A program made the translations under genes and the position numbers. A stretch of 64,000 nt of DNA from assembly GCF_964204645.1 (NCBI RefSeq), contig NC_134026.1:12922450-12986449 (forward strand). The letters run 5' to 3'. Below are positions 1 through 10,284 of this stretch, piece after piece (position 1 is the first letter of the stretch; each line of letters starts with the position of its first letter). The notes beneath the pieces are model-generated. The model saw only the letters and a program-made list of their open reading frames with translations. It was not told the origin of the DNA and did not search any database. Source of the DNA: Tubulanus polymorphus. Its lineage: Eukaryota > Nemertea > Palaeonemertea > Tubulaniformes > Tubulanidae.

Positions 1-183
1 TTTGAATGTTTTTGTTTATTTGTTGGTTTAAATCGAACCCTCGTCATCCTGATCTCCATAAATCTAAGAAAAGTATTCGCACACTTAAAACAATAAAATA
101 CGAGCAATAAGCAATAACATCAGACTGGAGTAAGTAACTTTACTTAATTCACAGATACAATCCTACACAAAACAATAGCTATT

Positions 184-429
184 CAGTGGCGGATCCACCC
201 CTCTATTTTTACCGATGTAGCCGCAAATCTATGCGTTACTGAGTAAAAACCGAATGAAATGTTTCTATTAAGTAATGCTCAGAATGCACCTGCTTGCATC
301 TATTTTTCCAAAAAATTTTTAGGGAGGGTCTTCGCGTTATCGGTGCTTGCTCTGGAATGGCTTACAGCCATCTGTTGTTGCTTTCATTTGCCCCCCCCCC
401 CCCCCTTCAAAATGCTGGATCCGCCCCTG
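184..429. mobile_element. MITE-like short element with inverted ends
   Basis: The left end reads CAGTGGCGGATCCACCCCTC. The right end, read on the minus strand, begins CAGGGGCGGATCCAGCAT. These are imperfect terminal inverted repeats sharing the GGCGGATCCA core, with a C-homopolymer run near 391-405. There is no convincing coding sequence inside. No target site duplication is clear, so the exact limits and the superfamily (possibly hAT-like by general end structure) are guesses. Confidence 0.4.
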
Positions 430-559
430 AGTGCAGACAAAATGATCGACAAAGACATACAGAACTCTAAAACAACAGTTAACAATTTAAGCAACGATAG
501 ACAAAACAGATAGCTGATTACTTTACAAACCTGTTGTCAGAACCTTAATTATTTTTACA

Positions 560-1490
560 TGTACATACAGAGGACTGTTAACAATTCAACCAATGAAATT
601 GCGATAGAGATACAGAACATACAGCTTTAACAGTAAACAATGCAACCAATGAAATTGCGATAGAGATACAGAACATACAGCTTTAACAGTAAACCATGCA
701 ACCAATGAATTGCGATTAACTAAGACCTACGAGCAATTATCAAGTTTGATAATTGCTCGTAGCTAAGACATACAGGACAAACAGGACTAACTTAATTGCG
801 ATAGACATACAGGACATACAGGATTAACAGTAGACAATTCAACCAACGAATTGCGATTAACTAAGACATACAGGACTAAACCACAGGACATACAGGACTA
901 ACAGTAGACAATTCAACAACCAATGAATTGCGATTAACTAAGACATACAGGACATACAGGACTAACTTAATTGCGATAGACATACAGGACTAACAGTAAA
1001 CAATGCAACCAATGAATTGCGATCGCGATCACAAAGACATACAGGACAAAACCACAGGACATACAGGACTAACAGTAGACAATTCAACCAATGAATTGCG
1101 ATTAACTAAGACATACAGGACATACAGGACTAAACCACAGGACTAACAGTAGACAATTCAATAACCAATGAATTGCGATTATTTAAGAAATACAGGACTA
1201 ACTTAATTGCGATAGACATACAGAATATACAGGACTAACAGTAAACAATGCAACCAATGAATTGCGATTAACTAAGACATACAGGACATACAGGACTAAC
1301 AGTAGACAATGCAATCAATGAATTGCGATTAACTAAGACATACAGGACATACAGGACTAACTTAATTGCGATAGACATACAGGACTAACAGTAAACAATG
1401 CAACCAATGAATTGCGATCGCGATCACAAAGACATACAGGACAAACAGGAATAAACCACAGTAAATTGCGATAAAAAAGACATACAGGAC
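560..1490. repeat. Minisatellite of ACATACAGGACTAACAG-type units
   Basis: The stretch is built from irregularly permuted short modules: a CAGGACATACAGGACTAACA block, a CAATTCAACCAATGAATTG block and a GCGATTAACTAAGACATA block. The modules recur more than ten times with deletions and internal duplications. It has no open frame of interest. The mosaic order suggests repeated unequal exchange rather than a clean tandem array. Confidence 0.85.
728..761. repeat. Perfect 16-bp-arm palindrome inside the minisatellite
   Basis: TACGAGCAATTATCAA is followed by a 2-nt spacer and its exact reverse complement. It occurs once and interrupts the minisatellite pattern. Such a structure could extrude as a cruciform; no function is visible. 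Confidence 0.8.
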
Positions 1491-2272
1491 TAACTGCAGT
1501 AAATATATAGGGCCTTAGGAATGCAAAATACATTCATTTTGTCGAATTTAAACATTCCACAACTTATTTCATTATGTCATTTCCAGTTTTCAAAGGGAAT
1601 TTTCTTAACTTCAGATGCCTCGAGGACATAAACATATAGAAAGATCTGTCCCAAAAAAATGTCAAGTGTCTTTCATAGTGCAATGGGCCCTGGTTTCCAC
1701 GTTTATATATCACATATAAAATTCTACAGAAACAATCAATGAATAAGTGAAAATTTACGAATAACAAACAAGACATTCAAGCAGTTGAGTAAGTTAAAAT
1801 GGGACCAATCTATATATATTATATATGGATTATACAATTTAATCAGGGACAGCCTTGAACCGAGGTTGATGTGTCCATACACTCTCTTCATACACTCTCT
1901 GAACATGCATGTATGTATACTGCTGCCAATTGATGATAAGTCAAGGATGTTGAAGTTCTAGACATGGTCAGAATCATCCAGAGACATCGGCACGCATCAC
2001 AATAACTGATGATTTTGCAGTAACCTGTAACATAAAAAATCAAGCGGTAATCTATTCACAAAATATATTTTCCTGAAAGAAAAAACCTGAAATAGAGCAC
2101 TATAAACACCAGTGCATATACATCGCTTCTTAACCTTATATATAATCGAGTAAATATATAGGTGACTAAGTGACGGTCATTATAGGCTTCTTCGTTCACC
2201 ATGGGAAATGAAAATATTTCTAACGTCAGGGATTCATTCGAAACCCGATCAATAATATTCAATACAAACTAT
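1491..2272. other. Non-coding AT-rich stretch
   Basis: No convincing gene, RNA or repeat is visible between the minisatellite and the SWIM/PHD protein. Short open frames here look like chance. Confidence 0.5.
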
Positions 2273-4464
2273 TTAGGAAATCGGGTCACAATGAAAACAA
2301 AACCACCTGATATGTTCAGGAGGAGCCTCATTGATTGGAGCACATTTCCAATGATACCATCTATGGCAATTATCACATTCAATTGAGAATGTGGACTTTT
2401 TCTTAGGATTAGCATTGCAGTTTTTGTGGCAGACAGGGCAGGTTTCAGCAACTAACTGAGAAGGGGTTTTTTCAACTTTTGATGAAAAAAGATTATCTAG
2501 TTTCAATTTTGCTAGGTTTTGGAGGCCTGCATTTCCAGGTTGATCTATAAGAATTTCTAATTCTTTTTCAGAATTGGAATTATTGATTTCTGTAATAGGA
2601 GAACTGTTGAGATAATCATCTCTATTATTATAATCGATTACAATAGATTTTTTCTTATGATGATTATGTTCAATACCAATGTGCTTTTGAAGGAATGTTT
2701 CACTTGCATATGAATTAATAACCCCATCTGCCCAACAAATAGCACATGAGATAGGTTTCAAAGATGAATGAGAAGTGGATATGTGCCTATCTAGTTCCCT
2801 GCGACATGAACAAAGATATGGAGGAATTATTTTGTCTTTAATACAAAAGGAACAGACAATACTTTTTTCAAATAAAACAGACTTCGAGTCATTTTTAACA
2901 ACTGGTATTGACTTAATATCTTTTGGTTTGGTATCTTTTGATTTTTTCGGTAAGGATGATTTATTCTGACTTAAAATATCTGCTGAAAATTCGATATCAT
3001 TGCCAGGATCTGGATCAGTGGAGTCTATGGTTTCAATTTCTGATATTTTAGCTTTTTTACCTAGTTTGATAGCAGCATTTTCAACCATAGCAGAAAAGGA
3101 TACACCTCTGTTAGCAGGTCTAATTATCTTTCGCCCTCCGTGTCTTGCATTCTCAGCATCTTTAGGCATTGTAACCTTAGGGCAGTAAGGGTCTATCACT
3201 TCAAGTTCAGGAAGGTTTATGGCAACCTGATTGTCCTTGATTGGACCCTCAGCACGCCTATGAGCCATATTGTGAGGTTGTCGTTTGGCTGGTCGTCCGC
3301 TTATTAACTTAATTCCACAGTGGCTTTCATTATGTAAAATACTTAGAATGTGCCCTTTCCGAGCAGCATTGATATCATTCGAGCTAGCAATGTGGGAATG
3401 ATCTTTTAACTTATCAATGAGGGTAGATGAAACAGAACTATTTTGTCGAGTAAAATTGTAAGTTGGCAGAGGCTCCACAATGTGGAATTTATATGCATCA
3501 ATTAAAGCCTTTGTTGTGGTTATATTGTTTTTTTGGGCAAAACAGGCAAAAAGATGTTTGCAAAAATATGGTTGTCCAATCATTATAAAAGCTTCACAAG
3601 TACATATACCTAGTTTCAAATTGATTAAATGGCAATTACCATCTACGTATGAAAGACAATTTTCAGGAACGATTGTAATAACGTAATTGAATAAGATACG
3701 ACTGGATATTGAATCTAAATTTCCTATGTACCTTCGGCATTTTTTTGAAATGTCGTATGAATGTTCCTCGGATATTGATACTTTATCGGGGAATCTTTCT
3801 TCTAAAACATCAAGCTGATTGAATGTATATTGAGTATCACCATTGAAAAAATTATCATTATCTTCTAACCTATTTAAGTTCTTTCGTGAAGAACTCTTCA
3901 CAACAAACCAATTAGTTTCTTCATCATATTTTAAAATCTCATTATTCTGTAATAAATCAAAGGCTCTTTTGCAACACTTTTCTATCTTTTCAAGGTGACG
4001 TATATTCTTAACTCGTTGGTCAAGTTGCTTAAATTGGAGATTGTTCATATTTGTCGCTTTGATCTCATCATTAAAAACATTTTCAAACAGTAATCGTACA
4101 AAAGAGGATATCAGTTTATTTAGGTGTCCACTTAAGTAGACATCATCTAGTTGTTTGAATTTGCGCTCAGTAATATTATCAGTTAATAGCAAAGGGTTAT
4201 TTCTGTTAGATTGGTCTGACTGATAAATTGATTCAGCATTGAATGCATCAGATTAAATTTGGGAATTAAACCAATTCTTCTTTAGGTAATCAATAAATAA
4301 TGTTTTTGTATCTTGCGACATAAGGTCTAAAGAAATATCATTCTCAATAAAACTAATAAATGAATTGGCTATATCAGTTCTAGAGGAAGCATCCCATGAT
4401 CTCATAATGCATTTGAAACCAGTTTCTAGAGGCTTGCAAAATAAGCGAAGTTCTTGATTTTCAT
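2273..4464 (-). pseudogene. MULE-like transposase C-terminal part with SWIM and PHD zinc fingers
   Basis: A long frame of about 640 codons ends at 2273. The same frame continues upstream to about 4464 with an in-frame TAA at 4253-4255. Counted from the codon at 4192, residues 197-213 form a SWIM zinc-binding signature (CTC, then CKH), typical of Mutator-like transposases. Residues about 450-515 hold Cys/His clusters of C2H2 type. Residues about 583-636 form a PHD finger (CPVC, ECDNCHRWYHWKC, FCFHC). The upstream part resembles the segment before SWIM in such transposases, but the DDE core is not seen. I infer a 5'-truncated transposon-derived gene with one nonsense mutation. A domesticated SWIM/PHD protein is an alternative, since 639 codons after the stop remain open. 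Confidence 0.6.
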
Positions 4465-5808
4465 TTCATATACTGCCTACGGCTACTGCGACTGGTGGTT
4501 CGGTTGGCAGAAATTACTTGTTAACATGGGGGGGGGGGGGAAGTAAGCGTGGATGAAGACAAATTAATTTAGCCGAGTAAGTAGCAAGTAAGTAAAGTAG
4601 TGGCAGTACAGTAGGCCTAGCGACAATGTGAGTGTGGTGGTAACGTGGCCGTGGTGGCAATAACAAGACTCCAAAACTGGCAAAAGCCAAAATTAAAAAG
4701 CCCTGCCGCCGCGCGGTCGCGACGCCTCGCCTGTACCACCGTGTACGATGCTCGCGGCGTTCACCAGTGTTACCCAGTGAGTTTTTTATAATCTTGCAAT
4801 CTACCTCTTTTTTCAAACCAATATTCCCACCAACTGGTCCGGAGACAAGCTTAACACGTTCGGAAAACATGATTCACAATCTTTTAATCAACAGCCAGCA
4901 AGAATACACTTGACAGCAAATTCAAATTCAGCGGTTAACCGTTAAAAGTGAGTTGTTTAGCTGTGGGAGTAACAAAAAGGCGATCTTGATGACGTCACTA
5001 GCCATCGACCAAAACAGGCTTTCAACCTTTTGCCACACGATCTCAAAGTGTCCGAGTTCCAAGGCTTCTTCGTCAGAGCATGGCTACAAGGGTCCGCCTT
5101 CGTCGAACAATCCCGGGTAGTAGGACTGCAAAGGGGAAAAGTCATCCTCCGAAGGTTGATAAATGGAAAGCGGCTGACTCAAGGGAAAAAGGGGTTCCAC
5201 GAGGGCTAAATAGTGTCAGAGGTGAGTGCGAATCGTACCCCACAACCCCATGGCTGGATGAATGGGTCACCAGACCAGTCAGGACGAGTGTCCGCCGTGT
5301 GATCAGTCAAGTCAGGGCCCTTGACAAGACGCGAGATCACACGGTCACCCGAGCACCGGCGCCTACTTCTCCTCTGGTATCCTCTGGTGTAAAGTGTCAT
5401 TCCAAGTGCCTCCAGCACGTAGCTCTCGCAACCGGCTTCTTTGGCTTGCCCCAGCTTACTATGGACTCATGTGACACACAAATTAGGGGAATAAAGGGAC
5501 ACAGACCTCCTCCTCTACTCGCGACAGAGAAAACGAGAGTTTTAAAATTCAATATATATTAATAATATTTTCCAAATTTAACTCGTACGTTCATATAAAT
5601 GAAATGTATATTATATTCTATAATTAAACAGAATAAACTTTTAAAAATCAACGTAGAAAACTTGCTCTGATTCATTATTTTTAACAATCTAATAAATAAT
5701 CTAATTATTGCATTTGCCCGGAATTTAAAAAGGTCGAGCTTATTATGTCTACGGATATATACATAAATTAAGCTCAAAGATCATGTGTCAAGAAAAGAAT
5801 TGACAGAA
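4465..5808. other. Non-coding mixed-composition stretch
   Basis: The region holds a G-homopolymer near 4529-4540, GC-richer blocks at 4670-4790 and 5080-5530, and AT-rich sequence after 5540. A minus-strand frame starts with ATG at 4870 and could be a short first exon of about 32 codons ending at a GT near 4770, but nothing joins it. I see no recognisable gene or repeat family. Confidence 0.4.
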
Positions 5809-5810
5809 CC

Positions 5811-5971
5811 GGGTCGCCGAGTTGACCCCGATAACGTTGAACTGACGGCATCTCAGAATTTATATATAGGTCGCCACGTTGACCTATATAAAACGAGATT
5901 TAATAGATCGCCAGGTTGATCTATTAAAGTCAAAAGGGAATCAAAGTGATTATAGGTCGCCAAGTTGACCC
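5811..5971. repeat. Cluster of four covarying hairpins with loop GCCNNGTT
   Basis: Four inverted repeats share an 8-nt centre GCCNNGTT but have different, complementary stems: 5811-5828 (5 bp, GGGTC/GACCC), 5863-5890 (10 bp, TATATAGGTC and its complement), 5899-5928 (11 bp, TTTAATAGATC and its complement) and 5955-5970 (4 bp, GGTC/GACC). Every stem change is matched on the other arm, which argues that pairing or dyad symmetry is what is kept. The centres are 57, 37 and 49 bp apart. Confidence 0.75.
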
Positions 5972-6118
5972 AGAGCACAAGATCATTAAGCAATAGACTT
6001 CGTAACGAGGGTCCTACCCGACGCCAAGAGGACTCGGCGCCGGGTTGAACTACGTACCTCAGATAATTTGAGCGAACTGACTTTCTCAATTCAAAAAAGT
6101 GCAAGGTGACATCACGCT

Positions 6119-6200
6119 GCACTCAGCGCTGATTGGCTGAGTGCCACAATGACGTCAGGAATGCGAGCAACGTGACGTCACATTACAACAAAATGGCGGA
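6119..6200. promoter_or_regulatory. Candidate promoter with CCAAT-type box, two CREs and YY1-like motif
   Basis: In 80 bp there is GATTGGCTGAG at 6131-6141 (inverted CCAAT box), TGACGTCA at 6150-6157 and again at 6173-6180 (full cAMP response elements), and AAAATGGCGGA at 6190-6200 (YY1-like motif often at TATA-less start sites). A 9-bp inverted repeat (GCACTCAGC at 6119-6127 with GCTGAGTGC at 6136-6144) frames the CCAAT box. A possible splice donor GAG|GTAATT follows at about 6213. The frame opened by the ATG inside the YY1 motif closes after six codons. The downstream gene is not identifiable because Polinton DNA begins at 6557. Confidence 0.5.
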
Positions 6201-6556
6201 CATTGGAGCGTGAGGAGGTAATTTTTATATAAAACCTAATATAATTAAGTTATAAATGGACGGAACGATAAGAAAAATACGTGAAAACATTTTGATCCAA
6301 GGTTTATACATTCTGTACAAATTTCAAAGCGATACGATAATTTAAAGGTGTGGGAAATGATCGGACAAAATTGCAAAAAGGGGAGATTTAGAAAAGTTGC
6401 GCTAATTACCGCCCAAAACCGACCGACCATTTCCAACACCGGAAATACAAAACTATCAACCACGCGCAGGGCGGCGGAGGAGCTCTGCAGAAGAAAACAC
6501 CCCGAAAAACAACTACGGCAAGGGATTTTCCGCTACAATATATATATATATATATC

Positions 6557-7984
6557 ATTGGTTCAACTGTTTTAGAAGTATCAAAATTATTAATGTATGA
6601 TTTTTATTATAATGTTTTACAACCACTTTTTGGGGAAAAACATATAGAAATCTTATATTTTGATTCTGTAACAGCTGACACCCCAATATTATTAAAATGT
6701 AATGATAAAATTTTAATTAGAAGAATTTCAGAAATAATTCCAAAACAAAATGAATGTTATATTTCATATGGTGAGAAAGAATTAATACAAATAAATGGTT
6801 TAATGGATGTTTGGACAAGAAATGGATGGAAAAAATTAAAGAATATTATTAGGCATAAAACAAATAAGAAAATCTATAGAGTTAGAACTAAATTAGGGTT
6901 TGTAGATGTTACAGAAGATCATAATTTAATTAAACGAAATGGTGATGAAATAAAACCAACTGATATAAAAATTGGAGATGAATTATTACATAAAAGATTT
7001 TTTCCAAAAATGAATCATATGTCATTCGATGAAATTATTGATAATATTTATAATATAGAACCTGAAACATTAGAAGAAAAAGAATATTTTATCAAAGGAT
7101 TTTTCATGGGTGATGGTTCAGCAGGTGTGTATAATTATGTTTGGGGTAATAAATATTGTTGGTATTTATGCAATCAAGACTTGAAATTATTAGAAAGAAT
7201 TAAGAAATTCTGTGAAGAAGTTTATTCACATAAAACATTTGAATCATGGATGTTATGAAATCATCAGCAGTTTATAGAATACTTGTAAATAATCCTAAAG
7301 ATTTTGCTATAAAATATAATGATGAATTCTATATTCATGCAATAGTGAAAAGTAATACTTCAACAAAAGAAAAGATAGTTCCAGATTATGTTCTAAATGC
7401 AAAAGATAATTTAAGAAAATGGTTCTTCATTGGATTCTACGCAGCAGATGGTGCTAAAAAATTTACAAAGGATAAAAAGATAACCTTTGCACAGAAAGGA
7501 AAAGTTGCTATATCAGGATTAAATATATTATGCAGTTCATTAGGATTTAATATGAATATAGAATTAATTAAATCTAAACCAAATTGTTTTAATTTAAGGC
7601 ATACAGAAAAAGATTTAACTGAAGAAGTTAGAGATTTATTTGAAATATATAACTCATCAGATTATGTTTATGATTTATCAACTGAAGATGGTACATTTAA
7701 CTGTGGATTTCCATTAATTTGCTTCAATACTGACGCCTACATACTAAAAATCAAGACAAATGACATAACAAAAGACTTAAAAACATTGAAACATCATTTT
7801 GATTTTAGCAATTATCCCAAAGATCATGAACTATTTAGCAATGATAATAAAAAGATTCCTGGTAAATTTAAAGATGAATTAGGGGGTGATGAAATGATTG
7901 AATTTGTTTGGATAAGAAGTAAAATGTATAGTTATAGAACAAAAGACCATGAAGCTAAAAAATTAAAAGGAATAACAAAAGAAA
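6557..7984 (+). pseudogene. polB: Polinton protein-primed DNA polymerase B fragment (motif C region) split by an intein
   Basis: The fragment starts abruptly after an AT-dinucleotide run at a point between polymerase motifs B and C. It reads through ILYFD, then an intein, then TDAYIL and the downstream thumb region up to KLKGITK. The host sequence on both sides of the intein joins into a motif C of YxDTD type, the metal-binding aspartates of family B polymerases. A one-base deletion near 7240 shifts the frame inside the intein. After about 7980 the expected C-terminal sequence is replaced by an unrelated frame. It is clearly homologous to the PolB genes at 10899, 17710 and 57116. Confidence 0.85.
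6665..7728 (+). other. Intein with LAGLIDADG homing endonuclease, copy A
   Basis: The insert of about 355 codons begins with Ser (SVTADTPILL, splicing block A) directly after YFD and ends with Asn before Thr of TDAYIL. Block B (VTEDH) lies at intein residues about 82-86. Two LAGLIDADG-type helices are visible: FIKGFFMGDGSAG at about 142-154 and WFFIGFYAADGA at nt 7420-7455. Block F reads YVYDLSTEDGTFN. The penultimate residue is Phe rather than the usual His. The insertion point splits the catalytic motif C, matching the pol-c site known in archaeal and giant-virus family B polymerases. A single-base deletion near 7240 makes this copy unable to produce a complete intein. Confidence 0.85.
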
Positions 7985-8356
7985 ATGTATTTATATTTAT
8001 TATTTAACGATTATTATAAAAAACCTAAATTAACAGAAGAAGATATGGAAAATATAAAAGAAACATTCATACAAATATTAAGATATTATGTGGATAATAG
8101 TATAACAGATTCAATTAATTATGAATTCTTTTTAAATAAGATTTTAAATTATCTAAACATCGATATTATAATTCCATTTGATGAATTAACAAACAAAAAG
8201 AAACAAAGAGAGCGAGATGAAATGTGGAATAATATAGAACTTTATTTAAATGAGAAAAATGAAATGGAAGAACCTAAACAAATTATACAAGAACAATTAA
8301 ATGAAAAAGAAGAAACCAATAGTGATTTCGAGTTTGACGATATCGATCCATTTTAA
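7985..8356 (+). pseudogene. Polinton-type fragment resembling the C-terminus of VLTF3-like late transcription factor
   Basis: The frame follows the PolB fragment after a junction near 7980. It begins with LFNDYYKK, continues with INYEFFLNKILNYLNI and ends the conserved part with KKKQRERDEMWNNIELYL, before an acidic tail. The FNDY start, the PYEF-like helix and the K-rich stretch leading to a D-x-W-x-x-I segment are the pattern I associate with the poxvirus VLTF3/A2-type late transcription factor domain in large DNA viruses. This assignment is from memory of the family pattern, not a search. The N-terminal zinc-ribbon part is missing. The alternative is an unrelated Polinton accessory protein. 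Confidence 0.38.
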
Positions 8357-9312
8357 TAACCATAAGGTAATGTTATACCATCATCTGAAATATGTCTTTT
8401 ATCATCAAATGGATTTAAACTAGTTTTTTCAACTTCATTAAAACAACTTATATCCAGGATTATCATTTACATTGAAATATCTATCACCTAATACACCTGA
8501 AACTCCTCCTCTTATAGATTTTTCAAATAATAATAATTGATCTATATTTGTTAACCAATCCATTTTTATGTCTGTAAATTTTAAACCACAATCCCAAGTT
8601 AATCCTGGTGATGAATAACAATGGCAAGGATCAATATTAAAATATTTTAGGTTTACATCTCTAAACCTTTCGAATATATCCGATAATAATAATACATCAG
8701 ATTTTAAATATAAATCTACTAACTGCCATGATTTGTTATTTTAAAATGATTGCAAATATTCAATGTTCTATTATATACTTCATCTTTAACATATTCATTT
8801 TTTAATTCACCATAGAATTGTTCTTTTAATAATTCAGTTATATTAAAATCATTATGCGATTTATAAAATGAATATGGTATTGCGCCTCTATATCTCATTA
8901 ATTGAAAATCATCATTATTTGGATAGTGTTGTTTTAATATCTTTAATTCATCATCAACTAATGATTTTGATAAGTTATCTAATGAACTACCTAAAAATCT
9001 ATATGAATCCATAATCTTAGACACCCAAATTGGAAAGATATATAATTCTCAGATGTTTTAGCTAACATTTTAAATTTATAAGTTGGTTGGTATTTTATCT
9101 TTTGATCTATTTGAATTTAATTTTTCTATTTCATTATTGATTTCTTCTATTTTATGACATAGCTGTTTGATGAATAAATGAGCTTCATATCCTGATAAAT
9201 TATGAAATATTACTGGAACAAAGTTAATTTTCTTAGCTTGTAAGTTACAATTCTCATGGGCTGCGCCTCTAAACTTTCCATTCAAATGAGCATGGTCTCT
9301 TACTTTTTTAAA
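8357..9312 (-). pseudogene. polB: Inverted, internally deleted Polinton PolB fragment
   Basis: Read on the minus strand, the fragment runs from the zinc/HNH-like block (NGKFRGAAHENCN) through the exonuclease II segment (FHNLSGYEAHLF) and the exonuclease III segment (YLKSDVLLL, about 8670-8715) to NDNPGYKL near 8450. It then jumps straight to the PolB C-terminus (PFDDKRH...). Several frameshifts break it (near 9100, 9015 and 8735). It lies head-on to the fragment at 6557-8356, so this block is rearranged rather than a simple insertion. Confidence 0.8.
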
Positions 9313-9825
9313 TTAAAAAATATAGCAAGTCTGCAATTTATCATACAGCGGCACACATGTCGAATCTCACAATTATTACAATACAATTCAAACATAGATT
9401 ATGGAACATGAGCAATTTTTCTAATATGTCACTAGATATTATCAATTTCATAGTCAACGTGGAAAAATAAAAAGCCTTATAAAGTACAGTTTGAAATTAC
9501 ACTGCAAACAAAACTAATTTGAATCACGATATCCCTGATATAGAAATAAAACATTAAATTCCCACAATTGAAAATTGGCTTAAAAGTTTCTCAAAATATA
9601 TCTAGATTTCAATTGAAATTCATACCAATAGGCAATGGAGTACTGTATCATTTTTAGTCAATTAAAAATTGTGGAATTTTAACCTTTAAAAAATGATATA
9701 TTGATAACTTTGGGCTACATGCTATCCGTCGACAACATCACTATTCTACTCCCATATTTACGAGTATTATATAATAGATTGACATGGACATTTTGAATAC
9801 ATTTTATGTAAATAATCATTACACC
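9313..9825. other. Non-coding AT-rich stretch
   Basis: No gene or clear repeat is visible. The stretch separates Polinton fragments from the telomere-like satellite. Confidence 0.5.
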
Positions 9826-10014
9826 ATCAACCCTATAACCAACTAATCGTCTAAACCCTAAACCTCTTAACCCTAACTATTTTGAAACCTAACAATCTGA
9901 ATTGTAACCCTCTAAACCCTAACCGCCTAAACCCTAAACCCTTACCATCTAAACATTTAACAATCTAAACCATTAACCCTCTAAACCCTAACCCTCTAAA
10001 CACTAAACCCTACA
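9826..10014. repeat. Degenerate telomere-like satellite (CCCTAA strand)
   Basis: Imperfect copies of CTCTAAACCCTAACC and related 7- to 15-mers derived from the CCCTAA motif. It is far too degenerate and too internal to be a working telomere. The same satellite family returns in the same orientation at 18292. Confidence 0.85.
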
Positions 10015-10048
10015 ACCCCTGTGAAGCTGGCTACCGGTTCCCGGTTCC
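10015..10048 (+). repeat. Inverted flank ACCCCTGTGAAGCTGGCT, left copy
   Basis: ACCCCTGTGAAGCTGGCT at 10015-10032, followed by CCGGTTCC-type sequence, is the exact reverse complement of 18270-18287. Both copies sit at the edge of telomere-like satellite. They therefore bound the 8.2-kb Polinton-containing block like terminal inverted repeats or duplicated breakpoints. Confidence 0.7.
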
Positions 10049-10055
10049 TTATTCG

Positions 10056-10088
10056 GCTCCCGATTCAAAACCATTTTGAATCGGGAGC
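10056..10088. repeat. Perfect 15-bp hairpin
   Basis: GCTCCCGATTCAAAA, a CCA spacer, then the exact complement TTTTGAATCGGGAGC. The stem is perfect and GC-capped. No T-run terminator or gene is attached. It sits just inside the inverted flank at 10015. Confidence 0.8.
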
Positions 10089-10284
10089 ACAAGGTTCACA
10101 GTTTTTCATGCAGTCAACCTCGGCTAATTCCTATCACCGTCCTTACATTAATCAGAGTGAGATTGCTGCCCGGCCAAATTGCCCCGTAACAACTGTTTTC
10201 ATGGGTGCCAAATGAGCCCTGAATAAAAACGCTGGACCAGGTTCAAGCCAAATCTAGCACGGGCTAGAGGTTCCGGAAATGACA

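Noticed and set aside
259-513. 84-codon plus-strand frame with a poly-Pro run
   Set aside because: It is created by a C homopolymer inside the MITE-like element.
560-1490. CRISPR-like array
   Set aside because: Units and spacers are not separable, unit order is scrambled and the context is an animal genome. It is a minisatellite.
5080-5562. 160-codon plus-strand frame in GC-richer DNA
   Set aside because: It has no domain, low-complexity composition and competing frames on the other strand, so it is not supported as a gene.
5853-6122. Minus-strand 89-codon frame across the hairpin cluster
   Set aside because: The apparent protein follows from the repeated hairpins. No domain and no splice context.
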